Of a DNA stretch of 64,000 nucleotides, positions 11,717-23,694 are shown piece after piece. Below the pieces are notes generated by a model. The model was not told the origin of the DNA, searched no databases, and was given only the letters and a program-made list of their open reading frames with translations. This stretch comes from Anoplolepis gracilipes (Eukaryota > Arthropoda > Insecta > Hymenoptera > Formicidae): the NCBI RefSeq assembly GCF_047496725.1, contig NC_132975.1:2714501-2778500 (forward strand), written 5' to 3'. How positions within the stretch are numbered: position 1 is the stretch's first letter; each line of letters opens with the position of its first letter. Both the position numbers and the translations under genes were made by a program.

Positions 11717-12289
11717 TCATATCTCTCTTCTCTGTTCCTCATCCTCTAACCTCACTAACACTATTTTCCTATCCTTTTCCCTATCACCTCCTAGTCTTTT
11801 TACCCCCTTTATCTTCACCTCCACCCCTATGTTCCTTAAGATCTCCTCCACCACCTCCTTCCCTTTCCCTTCCTTTATCTTCGCTCCTCTTATTATTATA
11901 TTCTTCCTTCTCTCTTCCCTATCTTTCATCTCCATCTTCCTTTCCATCTCCTTCACCCTTCTCACCATCTCCCTTCCTTCCCCTTTTCTTTTCTCCCCGT
12001 CCCCTTCTTCCCCTTTTTTCTTATTTTCTTCTAACTCTATTACCCTCTTCTCTAATCCCTTATTATAATTTTTTATTTTCTCCATTTCCTTCTTCCATCT
12101 CCTCATCATCTCCTCTAACCCTCTCTCTTTTTTCCTGTCCGGTGATCTAGCCGTTTTTCTACTTTTAACAAAAATCCACTCATTTCCCTCCCACTCCTCC
12201 CTCTTCCTCTTTATCCAATCCTCCATATTCCCCTCGCTCCCTCTTCTGTCCTTTCTCAGCTTCCCGATTCTTCCTATGCCTTCCACCAT
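11717..12289 (-). CDS. LINE ORF1, coiled-coil RNA-binding-like protein (190 aa)
   Basis: ATG at 12289. It has a basic N-terminus, a long Glu/Lys coiled coil (about residues 70-130, LEEMMRRWKKEMEKIKN), then RRKNIIIRGAKI and a region resembling the RRM-like fold of L1-type ORF1 proteins. Such proteins coat LINE RNA. The stop falls near LEDEEQRREI, so the C-terminus may be truncated. Extreme Lys/Glu/Arg composition matches the purine bias of the whole element. Confidence 0.6.
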   Translation of the reverse strand: MVEGIGRIGKLRKDRRGSEGNMEDWIKRKREEWEGNEWIFVKSRKTARSPDRKKERGLEEMMRRWKKEMEKIKNYNKGLEKRVIELEENKKKGEEGDGEKRKGEGREMVRRVKEMERKMEMKDREERRKNIIIRGAKIKEGKGKEVVEEILRNIGVEVKIKGVKRLGGDREKDRKIVLVRLEDEEQRREI

Positions 12290-12777
12290 TGGTACTTCTC
12301 TTTCTTTCTTGTTATCTCGCGTCTTTCTATTTTCTCCTTACGCCCCCTATGTTCACGCCTTAACCGCTTACTATCCGTCTTATCCCTCTGTCTACTTCTT
12401 CCTCTTTGCCTGAGCGTCTTGTTCACTTATCTTTCTTCACTATTCTATCCTCTATGCCTAACTGTCACTATTCTCCGTTACCTGTTGATCCTCTTTTCCT
12501 CTCTATACCTCGCTCCCTTTGCTTTCCTCACATTCACGCGTCACTCTCACTCTTTCTCTCTCACCCTCGCACACTCTCAGCCCTCCTCTCTCACTATAAC
12601 CCCTGTACACTTCACTTGAAAAAAACTCACTCGTCACGTATCGCCACTGAACGCACTGAAAGCGGAAGTCCAAATAAATATATATTTTACATATTAAATA
12701 AGATTTTTATAACAAATTGAAGTACGACATACATATAAATAAAAACTTATAAGAAATTGTTAGATTAAGTTAGGTTA

Positions 12778-12898
12778 TACAAACGGGGATAAATCTTCTC
12801 ACCTATGAATTTATACATATATTAGAGCATGTATGCATTTTCCATACATGCTCTGATATACGTTTAAATTCATGTGAGAAGGCATCTGTCCCTATGTG
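12778..12898. repeat. Fold-back element
   Basis: Imperfect inverted repeat centred near 12841. AGAGCATGTATG pairs with CATACATGCTCT, and GGGATAAATCTTCTCAC pairs with GTGAGAAGGCATCTGTCCC after a mismatched stretch. No coding. Confidence 0.6.
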
Positions 12899-12961
12899 TA
12901 CAACATTTATTACATATCTGTTAACGTTTATTAATATTGATCTATTTTTAATATTAACAGA

Positions 12962-13051
12962 CATCAAGATGACGTGAATGATGATAATTCAAGTGACAGC
13001 ACGAATGAAGAGACTGATAATAATGGGAAAAGTAATAAAGAGACAGAGTAA
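12962..13051 (+). CDS. Possible terminal coding exon, acidic tail
   Basis: After a good acceptor (TTTTAATATTAACAG, ending 12960), thirty codons run to TAA at 13049-13051. They give an Asp/Asn/Ser/Glu-rich tail (DDVNDDNSSDSTNEETD). Such acidic C-termini are common, but no upstream exon was found and low-complexity sequence can give this by chance. Confidence 0.2.
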   Translation, partial: HQDDVNDDNSSDSTNEETDNNGKSNKETE

Positions 13052-13062
13052 ATTATATATAT

Positions 13063-15039
13063 TGTGACCGTATATTCTTTGGTTAATTACCGTGTACGCT
13101 CCTTTACATAATTTTTGGCCGATGGACGGGTCTACGGCACACCTTCGGCGCGATCGCTTAATTAATCGGCGTTTTTCCTTACAAGAACGATAATTTATGG
13201 GCGTCAGGCGCAAAAATTCGCGCCACCTTTGATTAACACGATACTCGTATGATCCACGTGAAATCGTAAAACAATTACGACCGCGACGGCAGCTAAAGCG
13301 GTTAGTCAGTACTTAAGCGGCAGAGGGGGGGGGTGCGTCAGGAGCTGGACGGGATCGAGAATCGATAATCTACAAGCGAGAAAGCTTCCGGGAAAACAGA
13401 CACAGTTATTAAATTTGAAGAATAGATATATTTAACAATAATTAATAGAACGGATGTGACATACAGGGAAGTTCCCAGCCTGGAACGATAAATATCGGAG
13501 AGAGCTATTATAAATGCGACAACTAAACGTAAAGGTCGCACGCTCTGGGCATGTGAAGGGCGCGTGACGGCGTGATGCCGCGACCGAGAGGTATCGAATT
13601 ACACGCGATTTTAGAAGAATTTGGACTTTCCCATAGATCGCTCGCGGCTTATCAAGGTCGCGGCGATCATACAGACAAATTTTTCGGTGGGACACCGCAC
13701 GTCTCGGCCGCGAATCGTCCGCTAATTGCACTAATCGATTTATGATAAAGCTTCGGGAATGTGCATAAATATGCGCGGTTGACACGCATCGACCTTCGCC
13801 ATCGATCACTACGGTACTTATTACGCGCAATATACGGCGTGTGACATTATCCAAATTCGCGGGATACAAAGATTCGACGGTCTTGTACAAAAAATTACAT
13901 TCGAATAGAACAGCCTTGAAAATTGTCCCCGGATCGCGAATCGATAAATGGCACGGAATATGGAAGTCGCACGCGACACGCAATATACGAGCTCACTTCC
14001 CGACGGATACAATTTGACACGCGGTGTGACAAATCTCGACACCTAAACGATACTTAACGCGGTAATACAATAATGACTATCGGCGGCGGTTACAGAGAGA
14101 GACGTTATGCCCTTTTACGACTCGGACGAAATGCGGCCCCTTGCAAATTTCAACAACGGTACGGCAACAAATACGCGACGGCGGAACATATTCTCCCCGT
14201 TAATCGCGACAACTAAATTTTCGATAATTACGATAGGGCACGTCCGTCCGAATCGTGTGAGTTACCTGTTTGGCGGCCTTACAATTCTTTCCCTCTTCCG
14301 TCGTCCGGTCTCGCTTGGGGTAATCCTCGTTAGTCGGGTCGATAGGCCTGTCGTCCTCGATCGCTCGCCAAACAGTGACGAGCGTAAGACTTGCGGGAGA
14401 CACGCCGGCGACATCGTACGCAAGTAGGCCACCTGTGGCGCTATCGTGGCCCTTAGGGCCAATCACGGCCGTTCCTTATCGCGACTGGTTCGATTCGGAT
14501 TATCGATCTTTGATCCTTCGGCTCCCGCGAGGCAACTTCTTGGTACGGCTTGTCGGCAGCTTCCGGCCGGCTCGGTCCGGTGCCCTTGGCTTCCCCGGAC
14601 CCCAGTCCGGTTGAGTCAGACCTTTCAGCTCCATGGTCGGGGCTCCGATGCTCAATACGTCGGGAGTGGCCATCCCCCTGACCGTTTCCTTCCGGTCCTT
14701 CGCCCTCGGTACAATCCTGTGGATGTGAGCCTTTTAACGGCGGCCGGTGTCTCCGCCAATTTATGAATTATCAAATAAAAATGTACGATCCTTACCGGGC
14801 GTGATTTCTCCGCATTCCTTGACCTCCGCTCGCCGTCATAACCAGGCTCCTCGGATCCTGGTGTAGATGTCAAACTAAAGGTTGCTGCCACCAAACTCAC
14901 AAATAACGCGCGTAAAAAAATAAAAAAGTGAATTTTGCAGAGCGCTCTCTCTATAATTCGAGGACGCAGGCCCCGCGAAAACCCTTCCCGATCGGGCCTT
15001 TCGGCCCTTGTGACGGACGAAAGAAAACGTCACGTCACA
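13063..15039. mobile_element. Candidate solo LTR, 1.98 kb
   Basis: A GC-richer block inside AT-rich DNA starts TGTGAC and ends GTCACA (TG..CA, 6-bp inverted ends). It is flanked by ATAT at 13059-13062 and 15040-15043. The duplication lies in AT-simple sequence, so it is weak evidence. No convincing protein is encoded; the several open frames on both strands lack recognisable domains. Strand is not determined. A long solo LTR is the simplest reading. Confidence 0.45.
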
Positions 15040-15255
15040 ATATATATATGTATATATATATACACGACGTGTGCAATATAATGTATAATATTTTCAATTC
15101 TTATGCATGCATAAGAAATTCAACCAATCGAATTTCTTATGTATATGCGTTATGGGTTTATGCAAGAGTGTGTGCTTTCCGCTTTATCGTTTTACCGCTT
15201 AAAACTCTTGCTATATACTTACTGTTATTTATATTAAAATTGCGACATTATAAAC

Positions 15256-15535
15256 GAAAAATGACACTCTGAGAATTCTTGCATGTCATTTTTAAATAAA
15301 ATATTTTAGTAAAACCACCACAGATCGTTATAGCGTTGACATGCGGTTTGACAACTGTCAAAAGAAGTGGAAAATATTTCTTCCATATAGTATATTTCTT
15401 GCAAAGTTTAATTTTCGGACATTTTACAAGTGTACTAAAACGATTTGTAGTATTATTTCATTAAAATATCTCTTATTTCATTAAAATATCTCTTATTTAA
15501 AAATGACACGCAAGAATACTCAGCGTATCATTTCT
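15256..15535. repeat. Fold-back element, AAATGACAC ends
   Basis: The arms (about 15256-15312 and 15470-15535) pair imperfectly (AAATGACACTCTGAG with a diverged copy of CTCAGCGTATCATTT; TCTTGCATGTCATTTTTAAAT with ATTTAAAAATGACACGCAAGA). The sequence CATTAAAATATCTCTTATTT is directly repeated near 15462-15500. From 15690 to 15920 there is a degenerate AT-rich repeat (AAATRTAAAATAAACGTTTTTT-like) with no gene. Confidence 0.55.
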
Positions 15536-16279
15536 CGCTTCTCTAGAGATCTATATATTTTTATACTGTCACATAATTGTATAATGAACAATTTTATTTC
15601 TACTTAAAGCTAATTGTATCAATATTGAAAGCTAGTTAAAGCTAATTGTATCAGTATTGAATAAAATATAATAAAAATTCATGTGAGTATATCAATGTAT
15701 TGATAAAAAATATTTTTTAAATGTAAAATAAATGTTTTTTTAATTATTAGAAAAGAACATTTTAAATGTAAAATAAATTTTTTTAAATCGTAAATAAACG
15801 TTTTTTAAACATAAAAATAATGTTTTTGAAACATTAAAATAACGATTTCTGAAATATTTATTAAATATTAAAAAACATTTTTCCAAATATTAAAATAAAC
15901 ATTTTTTTAATAAATAAAAGGGGACTTATCCCATTATTTTAACGTTTTTAAAAATGTTTAAAACATTTTTAAAAACATTATCTTGCTGATTGAGTAGCCC
16001 TGATTTCAATACTGAGTCTATTACTTTTTTAATAAGAATACTTAATTCGCATCCATGAATATTTGTATGCAAAATAAAATAGGCTACAGGTTGTTTCCAC
16101 GAATATTTTAAACCTCGAAGTACGAAGCAAAGAGTATATTTAGCAAAATTATTTGTTCTACCAAGCTCTCCTAAATTTTCATATCCTTCTATAAGATCTT
16201 CCTTCGAATTATACTGAAGAGTGCTTTTAATACTCATTTCGTCCCACATTAACACACACTCCTTTTCATATGTGGACAT

Positions 16280-16935
16280 GTTGTGCCTCCAGGAGGGGGG
16301 CACAGGATTTTTCGGGATCCGTTCAGGGAAGGCCGGGGATACGACGGGCAAGGGCTACCTTTTATTTTAATATTATTTTTAATTGTTTCCTTTAATTACT
16401 TCCTTCATTTTATTATAATAAATAGCAGTTTAAAAGAAATCACTGCTCCCAGCGTACGTATCTACACTCGTGTGTATTGTCGGTTAAAGGGAGAGAGCGG
16501 TATCTCTCATATACTCTGTCATACAGGTAGTCTGATACGCGTCGGCTTATCTCAGGCGCGCATATATCTCTTAGTTATTCGTGTATCTCGTTCTATTTAA
16601 TAACTGTCCGTGACGATTATTCCTCTTTAAGATCTGATCAACGACTGCCCGTCGCTTCATCGCGGCGGGTGCTGAGTTTCCCTCCGAACTGCATGGTTTT
16701 TCGGAGGGGGTCCCTTAGCAACGTGACCAAATATGGTTATGTTGCTGAATTCGCGTTTTAGTGCAGGCGAGGAAGTTCAAAGTCGAATTTCCTCGCTTGT
16801 ACTTTTAGCAATTCGGCGACACCTTTCCGGTTTCGTGTTCGCGCTCGGTCTCGGGCGCGCGTGGCTCGCTGCGTCAGCGGCTCGCGCGATTATCGCTTCG
16901 CTCGCGATGCATTCCTGCATCAATATAATTATATG
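16280..16935. other. Unidentified GC-richer insertion within the P relic
   Basis: This segment interrupts the P-type reading between its HTH and catalytic blocks. It is GC-richer, begins near TGTTGTGCC and ends near CCTGCATCA, so an LTR-like TG..CA element is possible, but I could not find a target duplication. No coding domain was recognised. Confidence 0.4.
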
Positions 16936-17240
16936 TATATATATATATATATATTCATTAAATCTGTAGCCTTTTCTGGGGCTATAACAATATTTTGAGC
17001 CTTTATAGCTATTTTTTGCATTACTTGTGAATTTATACCGGGCTTGAGATTAAAGTCATTAATCCATTCGCGAATTAGAGTTATACAAGGCAATGCGAAT
17101 TTTTTTGTAGTTTTCAAGAAGATATAAGCTTTTGGAGATTTATAATATAAGGACAAAGCAAATTCTTTCTCTTCTATCGTCCATTTTCGTTTTTTTAAAT
17201 CATTTAATTGCATTTTCATAAATAAAAATTGATCTGTATT

Positions 17241-18444
17241 TAAATATTTGGCAATTATTTACTATAAGGGAGGCAGCTCCAATGACCTTGACCTTGACAT
17301 ATATTGTCATTCGCATGTCAAGGTCATTGTCTTGAGTAATGTTCAAAAGGTTTTAGCCGTCGGTCGTTATTTCTTAAAAAGTTATCAACAAAGAAAGTTT
17401 GACAAGTAGGATATTATTATTCGTTCGTAGGAGTAGTTATACATATAATATCTTATATTGTATATTGTATAATTGGTAATTATTTACTATAGGGGAGGCA
17501 GCTCGAATGACCTTGACCTTGACATATACTGTCAAGGTCACTGTCCTGAGTAATGTTCAAAAAGTTTTAGCCGTCGCTCGTTATTTCTTAAAAAGTTATT
17601 AACAAAGAAAGTTTGACAAATAGAATATTATTATTCGTTCATAGGAGTAATTATATAATATCTTATATGGTATAATATCTTATATTATATATTGTATAAT
17701 TTTATTTAATTAATTTCATTTATTCATTTACATTTTCACTTTGAGGATACTTAATAGCCATTACTTCGAAAAAAGCATCTAATCATTTTTCAAAATCAAA
17801 TCTCTTTTTAAATATAAACTCTGTTAAATAATGATTAAAATGTTCCTCTTTACGACCATACTCTCAGTGAACAACAATACGAAAGGATACAGTCTATACA
17901 CACACACACACGAGAGGGTGCAACAGGGACCACCTTGCTTCGCATATACGTTGCAAAACAAAGCAAAGTTCATGGGTTTGCAACTTTCCATAAGAAGCGA
18001 ATTGGACGGGGTGGGTGCGGGAGGAGGGGCCCAAAGGCCCCTCTTGCACCCCCCGTGTGTGTGTTATAAAAAGATTCCCTGGCCCATATTTATATTATTC
18101 CATGCAAAATTCAAAGCATGCGTTATTTAGAAGCGTACCTTCTACAAGATATATCAAGGTCGTCATTGGCGAGGTATCATTTAAAGTAATTTTTTTTACA
18201 TGTATGTATCACTCCGCTCACGAGATTGATTTAATACACCTAAATAAATAAACCCGCTTTATTAAATATATATAAGGTGTGAAAATTATGTCCTATTTAT
18301 GAAACTTGTTTTGATAACTTTTTAAGAAACGACGAGCGACGACTAAAACCTTTTGAACATTATTCAGGACAGTGACCTTGACAACATATGTCAAGATCAA
18401 GGTTATTGGGGCTGCCTCCCCTATAGTAAATAATTATCAAATAT
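17241..18444. mobile_element. Non-autonomous TIR element with duplicated left arm
   Basis: The left end (AAATATTTGGCAATTATTTA, then CTATARGGGAGGCAGC) reappears inverted at 18400-18444. The next stretch, ATGACCTTGACCTTGACATAT, also recurs inverted near 18370-18400. On the left an approximately 215-bp arm is tandemly duplicated (17262-17480 and 17481-17690), both copies containing GTTTTAGCCGTCG. The interior at 17880-18070 holds a (CA)n-bounded inverted repeat (GAGGGTGCAA / TTGCACCCCC) and no transposase. The superfamily is unknown. It lies within the P-type relic. Confidence 0.6.
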
Positions 18445-18944
18445 TTTGCCATATAATGCAAAATGTCAAGAATGGATATTTTTTTTGTGATGATTTCATG
18501 ATATTCATTCTTTTAATTTTTCGATTTTTTAAAATTATTTTTTGCCATAAGTCTTTTATTTGATTTTTTAAACGTTTTTCTCTAATTGTACAAAGTGTGA
18601 ATCTCCTTACACAATAAACTGAAATATTTTTCCGAGTTAATACGCTTTCTGTTGTAGTAAGCTTCAGAAGCTATTAAAGATTTATTTTTAGTTAAAGAAT
18701 CTGATATTTGTAACGTGATTTGTTCCTCTATTTCATCTCTAGAATTTTCAACAATGTCCGAGTTTACATTAATATTTTCATTCACATCAATTGGTACTGC
18801 TGTACTTATAAACGTTACCTTACCGGATTTAAAAATGTCTATTGTTTGGTAAAAAATGAGTTGAGCAAATACGTTTTTCTCTAAGTTGCTTTGTACTTAA
18901 CTCTGCAAAATCATCATTTCCCGAATGCATTATCCACTGAAATT

Positions 18945-20160
18945 GACTATATGTATATGTAAGAAAAAATAAAAAGTACATGTAAAAAAATTTAATATAG
19001 TTTAAATTAATATTTATAAAGAGTGTTTCAGATTTTATAAGTCATTCTTCATTGCACATAAAGATTTTAAAATGTGCTTTAAAAGATTAAATTTATATAC
19101 AGAATGTGTATATGAATCTGCTACAACTTTTGATAAGAAAATAATTTTTTATGTCCAAATATAAATAAAATATAAATATGTGTGTGTAATTACATTATAT
19201 ATATTTTATATATAAAATACAAGAGAAAAATGACTTGTCGCGCTGCAATATAATTTTAATTAATGTCACAATTTACATGCACCTTACACATGCACAGACA
19301 CTGTAAAAAAATTAGTTGTATGGACTAAATTTATTATAGTTGGGTGAGCCAATGGTTAATTCAACAATTATTTAGTTGCACTGAAAAAAGATATATTTTA
19401 TTTATAATATACCTTTTTTTTAGGAGGAAAATGCTTTACGCACTCCCATCAGCCGGTTCTGACGGGAAGTGTGGGACTTCCACTCCTGTGGAGTGATATA
19501 CCCACTACAAACTCCCTCGCACACGTCCATCCTTGGCCGTATTATTGAGTCCCGACTCACGTTGCTCACATCCATCGGCTCAAACGGATTTGTATTTTGT
19601 GGTGCTCATCCTTGGATCGGTATTCTTCTCCTTTCGAACTCATTCCTTCCTAATACCCAAACCCATAATCCTCCCCCCACCCCTTTCTCCTACACCATCC
19701 CAACTTCCCTACCATACAACCCACACCCCATCCCATACCCTATCCCCTCCCAACACCCACCCCACCCCTTCCACTCGACCTCTCCCTGGCCGACCTTTCT
19801 CCACAAATCCTACCCTTGTGCATGTATCGATACATATATCAACACATGCACATTCCCCATCCCCCTACCCCCTCACCCAATACTCAATACGCTTACCCTT
19901 CCCCCACTTCTTAGAGTTCGAAACTTTAAGCTCTAGGTCTAACTTTCCATATTAAGTAGGTAAATATAGGTAAGTATACGTAAGTATATATGTAAGTATA
20001 AGTATAGGTAAGTATGTAAGTATAGTATAGGTAAGTATATAAGTGTATGTAAGTAGGTGGGTATATATACACACACCTCTACACAAAGAGTACCTTTTAC
20101 TCCCACGTATATCACGCTACTCACTGTGTCCACACAGTACCAAGCCCATTAAATGTTCCA
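18945..20160. other. No gene recognised
   Basis: 18945-19450 is AT-rich without features. 19460-19935 is a C-rich tract (CCCCACCCC-type runs) of unknown origin, possibly retroelement 3' UTR. 19945-20060 is a degenerate GTAAGTATA simple repeat. Confidence 0.5.
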
Positions 20161-20174
20161 ACATGTTCCTAATA

Positions 20175-22060
20175 GGACCTACTTTAATATCCTGCACATT
20201 GCAATCACATGTGCGACTTCCTCTTGAATGACCGAGTCGTCTAAACCCATTATTCTTATCTCTCCTTTAATGCTCGGTATAGAGATTCTTACCGCGTATT
20301 CTAATTGCAAGACATCCTTTAGCTTATTTAAAGTGTCTGCCTTTTCCGTACCTTGAGGACCGGGAATTTCTATTAAAATTCTTCCGCTAATCGCTTTGCG
20401 GATCCTAGATGCTTCGATCCCCAGGGTTTTCAGGGAAATATGTTCACGAGCCTTTCTAAGTACATCCGCATACGAGAAGTCCTCACCTATACTCCTAATA
20501 GCAACAGCTGCTGTTTTCGGAGGTCTCCTTCTTACAGTCTTGCTATCTCCTTTCCTTATGTTTCCTTAGTAGGTAGGGGAGCGAAATTTTCTTCCTTTTT
20601 CCTTCTCGAGTCCTATCCTTTCCTCATTCTTCTCTTTCTAGTTTTAGTCCAGCCTTCCGATTTCTGATTTTCCATTTCCGACGTCATCCTGCTTACCTCC
20701 CTTTCTGGGCAACATCCTTTTTAGCTCTGGGAGGAACTAATTGGATATTGCTCGTAATTCTCTAACCTATTTAGGCTTAGTGTCACGCTTGGAACCAGGG
20801 TTAGGAGGTCTAGGGGGTCTTTACGGTAATGCTTCCAACTCTGTCTCAGTCTCCTCTTCTTGAATCTTTTTTCTGCCCTTTGGCGATCTTCCTTTCTCTG
20901 TTTCTATGCTTTTGTACATATTTTCTTTCCTTTCTTCTTAGACTTAGTCCTTGACACCCATCTGTCAAGGGTTAGGCTTTTCTGCCTTTTCTTTTGAGCT
21001 GTCTCCACTTTTTTATTAATCTCCTTCATTTCTGCTTCTGGTATGGGAATTGTACGTGCTATGTCTAGCCTATTTTCCGCAAAGCTTTTTCCTCTTCCTT
21101 TTGAGGAAAATGCCTTTACCTTACTTAGCTCTAAATTTAAATCCTCCATTACAGCTTTAGCCACTCCAATTCTCCGGCCATGCGCTCTTTAACCTTTTGG
21201 GCAATCTTCAGTTGAGTAGTCAAGTCGTTTACTCTTATCCGTAGAAGAACGGGATCACCTGTACTTTCCGCCTTACCTACTAGCGCTCTTATAATTTTTC
21301 TTAGATTACCATGTATAGTTTTCATGCGACCACTGAATCCTCCCTGGAATATTCTAGATTTAGCTCGAATTAGTTCTACCTCTTCAAGCCACTCCAAAGC
21401 TAGGGCGCCCAACATCTCGGCCGTCATACCGTAATATTCCTCTTCCTCATATTCATCAGGTGAGTCCTCGAAAAATTCTTCTAAATCAACATTCGACGGT
21501 ATAACTAGTTTCTTTTGGAGCCTCCTAATATCTTTTACCTTTTTCCTTTCAGTATTTCCTATCCCTTTGGTCGTTACTTCTTCTACTGAAGACTCCTGTT
21601 TTCGAGTATGTTGGCTGTTCCTCCGAATTAACCAGTGTAGACTCGGATGCTGTCACTGTAACTTCCTTCTCTAAAACATCCGATCCTTCCAAAACAATCG
21701 CTTCACTCTTTTTCCCTTTCCTTATCTTGGAAGCGGTCTTCGACTTCTCCGTTCCTTTTCTTTTATTTTGGGAACTAGTGGCACATTCGCTCATTCCTGA
21801 GTCCGATGGTAAAGGCTCTGTCGAGGAAGTATCCTTTATTGAGACTTGTGTTTCCTGCACATTTATCACCGCAGTGTAATCCATCTGATTATCTTCATTA
21901 GCGGTAGTATATTCGACCGGGGCGCCCGCTGGCAACACTCCGGCTTGCCCATTGCTTGTTGATGACACGCCGGTAACTGGGACAATTACCGGAATTGCGC
22001 CAACCCTGGAGGCTCCGAGTACCCCCTGAAGTGGTAAGTTTTTTCGTGTTTTGTGTGTGA
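20175..22060 (-). pseudogene. R1-type LINE ORF1 (gag-like) relic
   Basis: Minus-strand remnants of the gag-like first protein of R1-clade LINEs, which binds element RNA. From the N-terminus: a Ser/Thr/Glu/Lys-rich segment at 21968-21549, a helical region at 21427-21149 (GGFSGRMKTIHGNLRKIIRA, typical of this family), a basic piece at 21164-20904, then the best match at about 20560-20180 (RILIEIPGPQGTEKADTLNK, followed by SIPSIKGEIRIMGLDDS). Frameshifts separate the pieces. The reading ends before the CCHC knuckles expected in R1 ORF1, and no ORF2 follows, so this is a truncated or internally deleted copy. The start may be an ATG near 22064 (MDHTQNTKKLTT), with a frameshift soon after. Confidence 0.65.
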
Positions 22061-22399
22061 TCCATCATGTTTAAAGAAAGAGTGGCTGATTGCATAGCTC
22101 ACGAGCACAGCCAAACCCGGGTTTTTGTTTCGAGGTTTTCCTTCCTTTAGCCGTTCACGACCACACGGCTTAACCTCGCTGCGGTCATGCATCCCTCGGC
22201 ACGGACTAGACCCCTAACAGCACATGTAGATTCTGAGAATGTTCATAGAATATCACAAAAGTATCTTGCGTATATTCTAAGAACATTCGAAAGACGTACT
22301 GTGATATACTAAGGACATACTGAGAATGCTCTAATGTTTCATCTATTATAGTTCATAGTATATACTATAATATTCTATAATAAATCCAAAAAATATTAT

Positions 22400-23340
22400 C
22401 AAAATCATGCACGCACACACACACACACGCATGCGCGCACGCACGCATACACACACACACACTGTTTATATGTATACATACACACACACATACACAGATT
22501 TTTTAATAAAAAATTATATTTATGTTAAACACATATATTACTTATTTGCGCCTCCTTTATCTGTCCTATCCTTCTTCCTCTGTATTAGATTTAATTACAT
22601 AATATTTAATACATAATAAGATATAATTAGATTATATTTAATATTATAAAAAAAACTTAACATACAAAAATTATCTTTTTCTCGCGTACGCCTTAGCCTC
22701 CGTCTACTCCCGCTATCCTTTCCCCGTACCCTCCTTCTTTCTCTCTCACACTATCATTCTATTGTGCTCTCTTCCGTTTCCCACCACATCATGCTCTCAT
22801 TATTCTATGCTATGTACAATGCACATAGCGCTCTCCTTATCCTATCCTATACCACACGTCTATCGCGCCGTCTCTTTCTATTGCGTTGCGAACGCCTATC
22901 GCGTTGTCTCTTTCTACCGCGTTGCGAACGCCTATCGCGCCGTCTCTCTCTATCCATCTCCCTACTCGCAGATCCATCGGTTACGCCGCGGACCTCTCTT
23001 CCCTCTTCGCAAACCCCTCATCTACCGGCCGCGTCGCAGACCTCTCTCCTCTCCGCAAACCCCTTGCCTACCGGATGTATCACGCACTTCTCCCTCCTCT
23101 CCGCTGTCTCCTCGCCTACCGGCTGCGTCGCGGACCTTTTCCCCCTTCTCCGCTGTCCCCTCGTCTACCGACTGCGCCGCGGACCTCTCTCTCCTCTCCG
23201 CGTACCCCTCGCCTATCACCCGCGCCGCGGACCTGCGTGACGTCATCTCCCCCGCGCTCGCAGTTCCCCGCGCCCGCGGTTCCCCCCGCCCCGGCATCCC
23301 CCTCGAGCACCTGGGTTAGAATCTCCCTTACATCACTATC
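22400..23340 (+). mobile_element. Orphan Polinton terminal region
   Basis: This segment is collinear with the right end of the large Polinton (about 48955-50110). It has the (CA)n block, CTTTATATGTATACA-like sequence, TTATGTTAAAC, CTCTGTATTAGAT, then CTTTTTCTCGCGTACGCC, a C/T-rich tract, and a 36-bp repeat array (GCGTTGCGAACGCCTATCGC). It finishes near 23310-23340 with CTGGGTTAGAATCTCCCT, comparable to the Polinton terminus CTGGATTAGAACTCTCT. Sequence divergence is substantial. No Polinton gene accompanies it, so it is a solo or broken end of a related family member. The 155-185-codon frames across it are repeat artefacts. Confidence 0.65.
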
Positions 23341-23482
23341 ATTATTTAGTTAATTATTATTACATATGTTTAATTATTTATTCGATTTTTATTTAAAAAT
23401 ATAACATGCAAACATTTTAGATATGTTCCTTTTATTTAATTATCAATATTTAGTATTGAGTACTATGTATAAAACCCAGAAT

Positions 23483-23694
23483 TAGCAAAATTCTACATTT
23501 TTTAGATAAAAATAGCCAGTAGTAAAAACTAATATTTCCTGGAAGAGACTGACAAAAATTGATCTTTTCCCATACTGTACAATATTCCCATATTGTACAG
23601 TATGGGAAAAGATCAATTTTTGTCAGTCTCTCCCAGGAAATATTAATTTTTACTACTGGCTATATTTCTATCTAAAAAAATGTGGAATTTTGCT
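23483..23694. repeat. Near-perfect hairpin element
   Basis: The arms 23483-23584 and 23590-23694 are almost perfectly complementary (ACTGTACAATA / TATTGTACAGT at the tip; TTAGCAAAATTC / GAATTTTGCTA at the base). A very young fold-back MITE, or the product of an inverted duplication. 23695-24360 is AT-rich; a 101-codon frame at 23931-24236 has no recognised domain. Confidence 0.8.

Larger units (their letters stand above)
8690..12660 (-). mobile_element. Dead I/Jockey/R1-like LINE (minus strand)
   Basis: A purine-rich coding strand runs right to left. The order is coiled-coil ORF1 (12289-11717), apurinic endonuclease motif GDFNART (about 11020), reverse transcriptase with a DLRAAFDSVDR block (about 10370-10400), and a C-terminal region with RQCRLCGG (about 9130). 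The left (3') end is near 8690, next to a (CA)n tract. ORF2 is broken many times. The long plus-strand open frames here are antisense artefacts of the T/C-rich strand. The intergenic part 12290-12660 is probably the 5' UTR. Confidence 0.8.
15926..18940 (-). pseudogene. P-type THAP transposase relic broken by insertions
   Basis: Read right to left, this follows P element/THAP9 domain order. The end of a THAP zinc finger lies near 18800-18935 (LREKRICSTHFLP). A coiled-coil region follows at about 18444-18600 (LKNQIKDLWQKI), then the helix-turn-helix block at 17219-16960 (KRKWTIEEKEFALSLYY), then the first catalytic block at 16330-15926 (CVLMWDEMSIKSTLQY, WDEM holding the first Asp). A TIR element (17241-18444) separates coiled coil from HTH, and a 650-bp unidentified block (16280-16935) separates HTH from the catalytic block. 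The GTP-binding and C-terminal parts are absent. P transposases excise and join DNA using GTP; this copy cannot. Confidence 0.7.

Noticed and set aside
13432..13983. 183-codon minus-strand frame
   Set aside because: No recognisable domain, not conserved elsewhere in the window, and inside a candidate LTR; probably chance.
22762..23353. Frames of 155-185 codons in the 22.8-kb region
   Set aside because: Created by the C/T-rich tract and 36-bp units of the orphan Polinton end; several frames are open at once.
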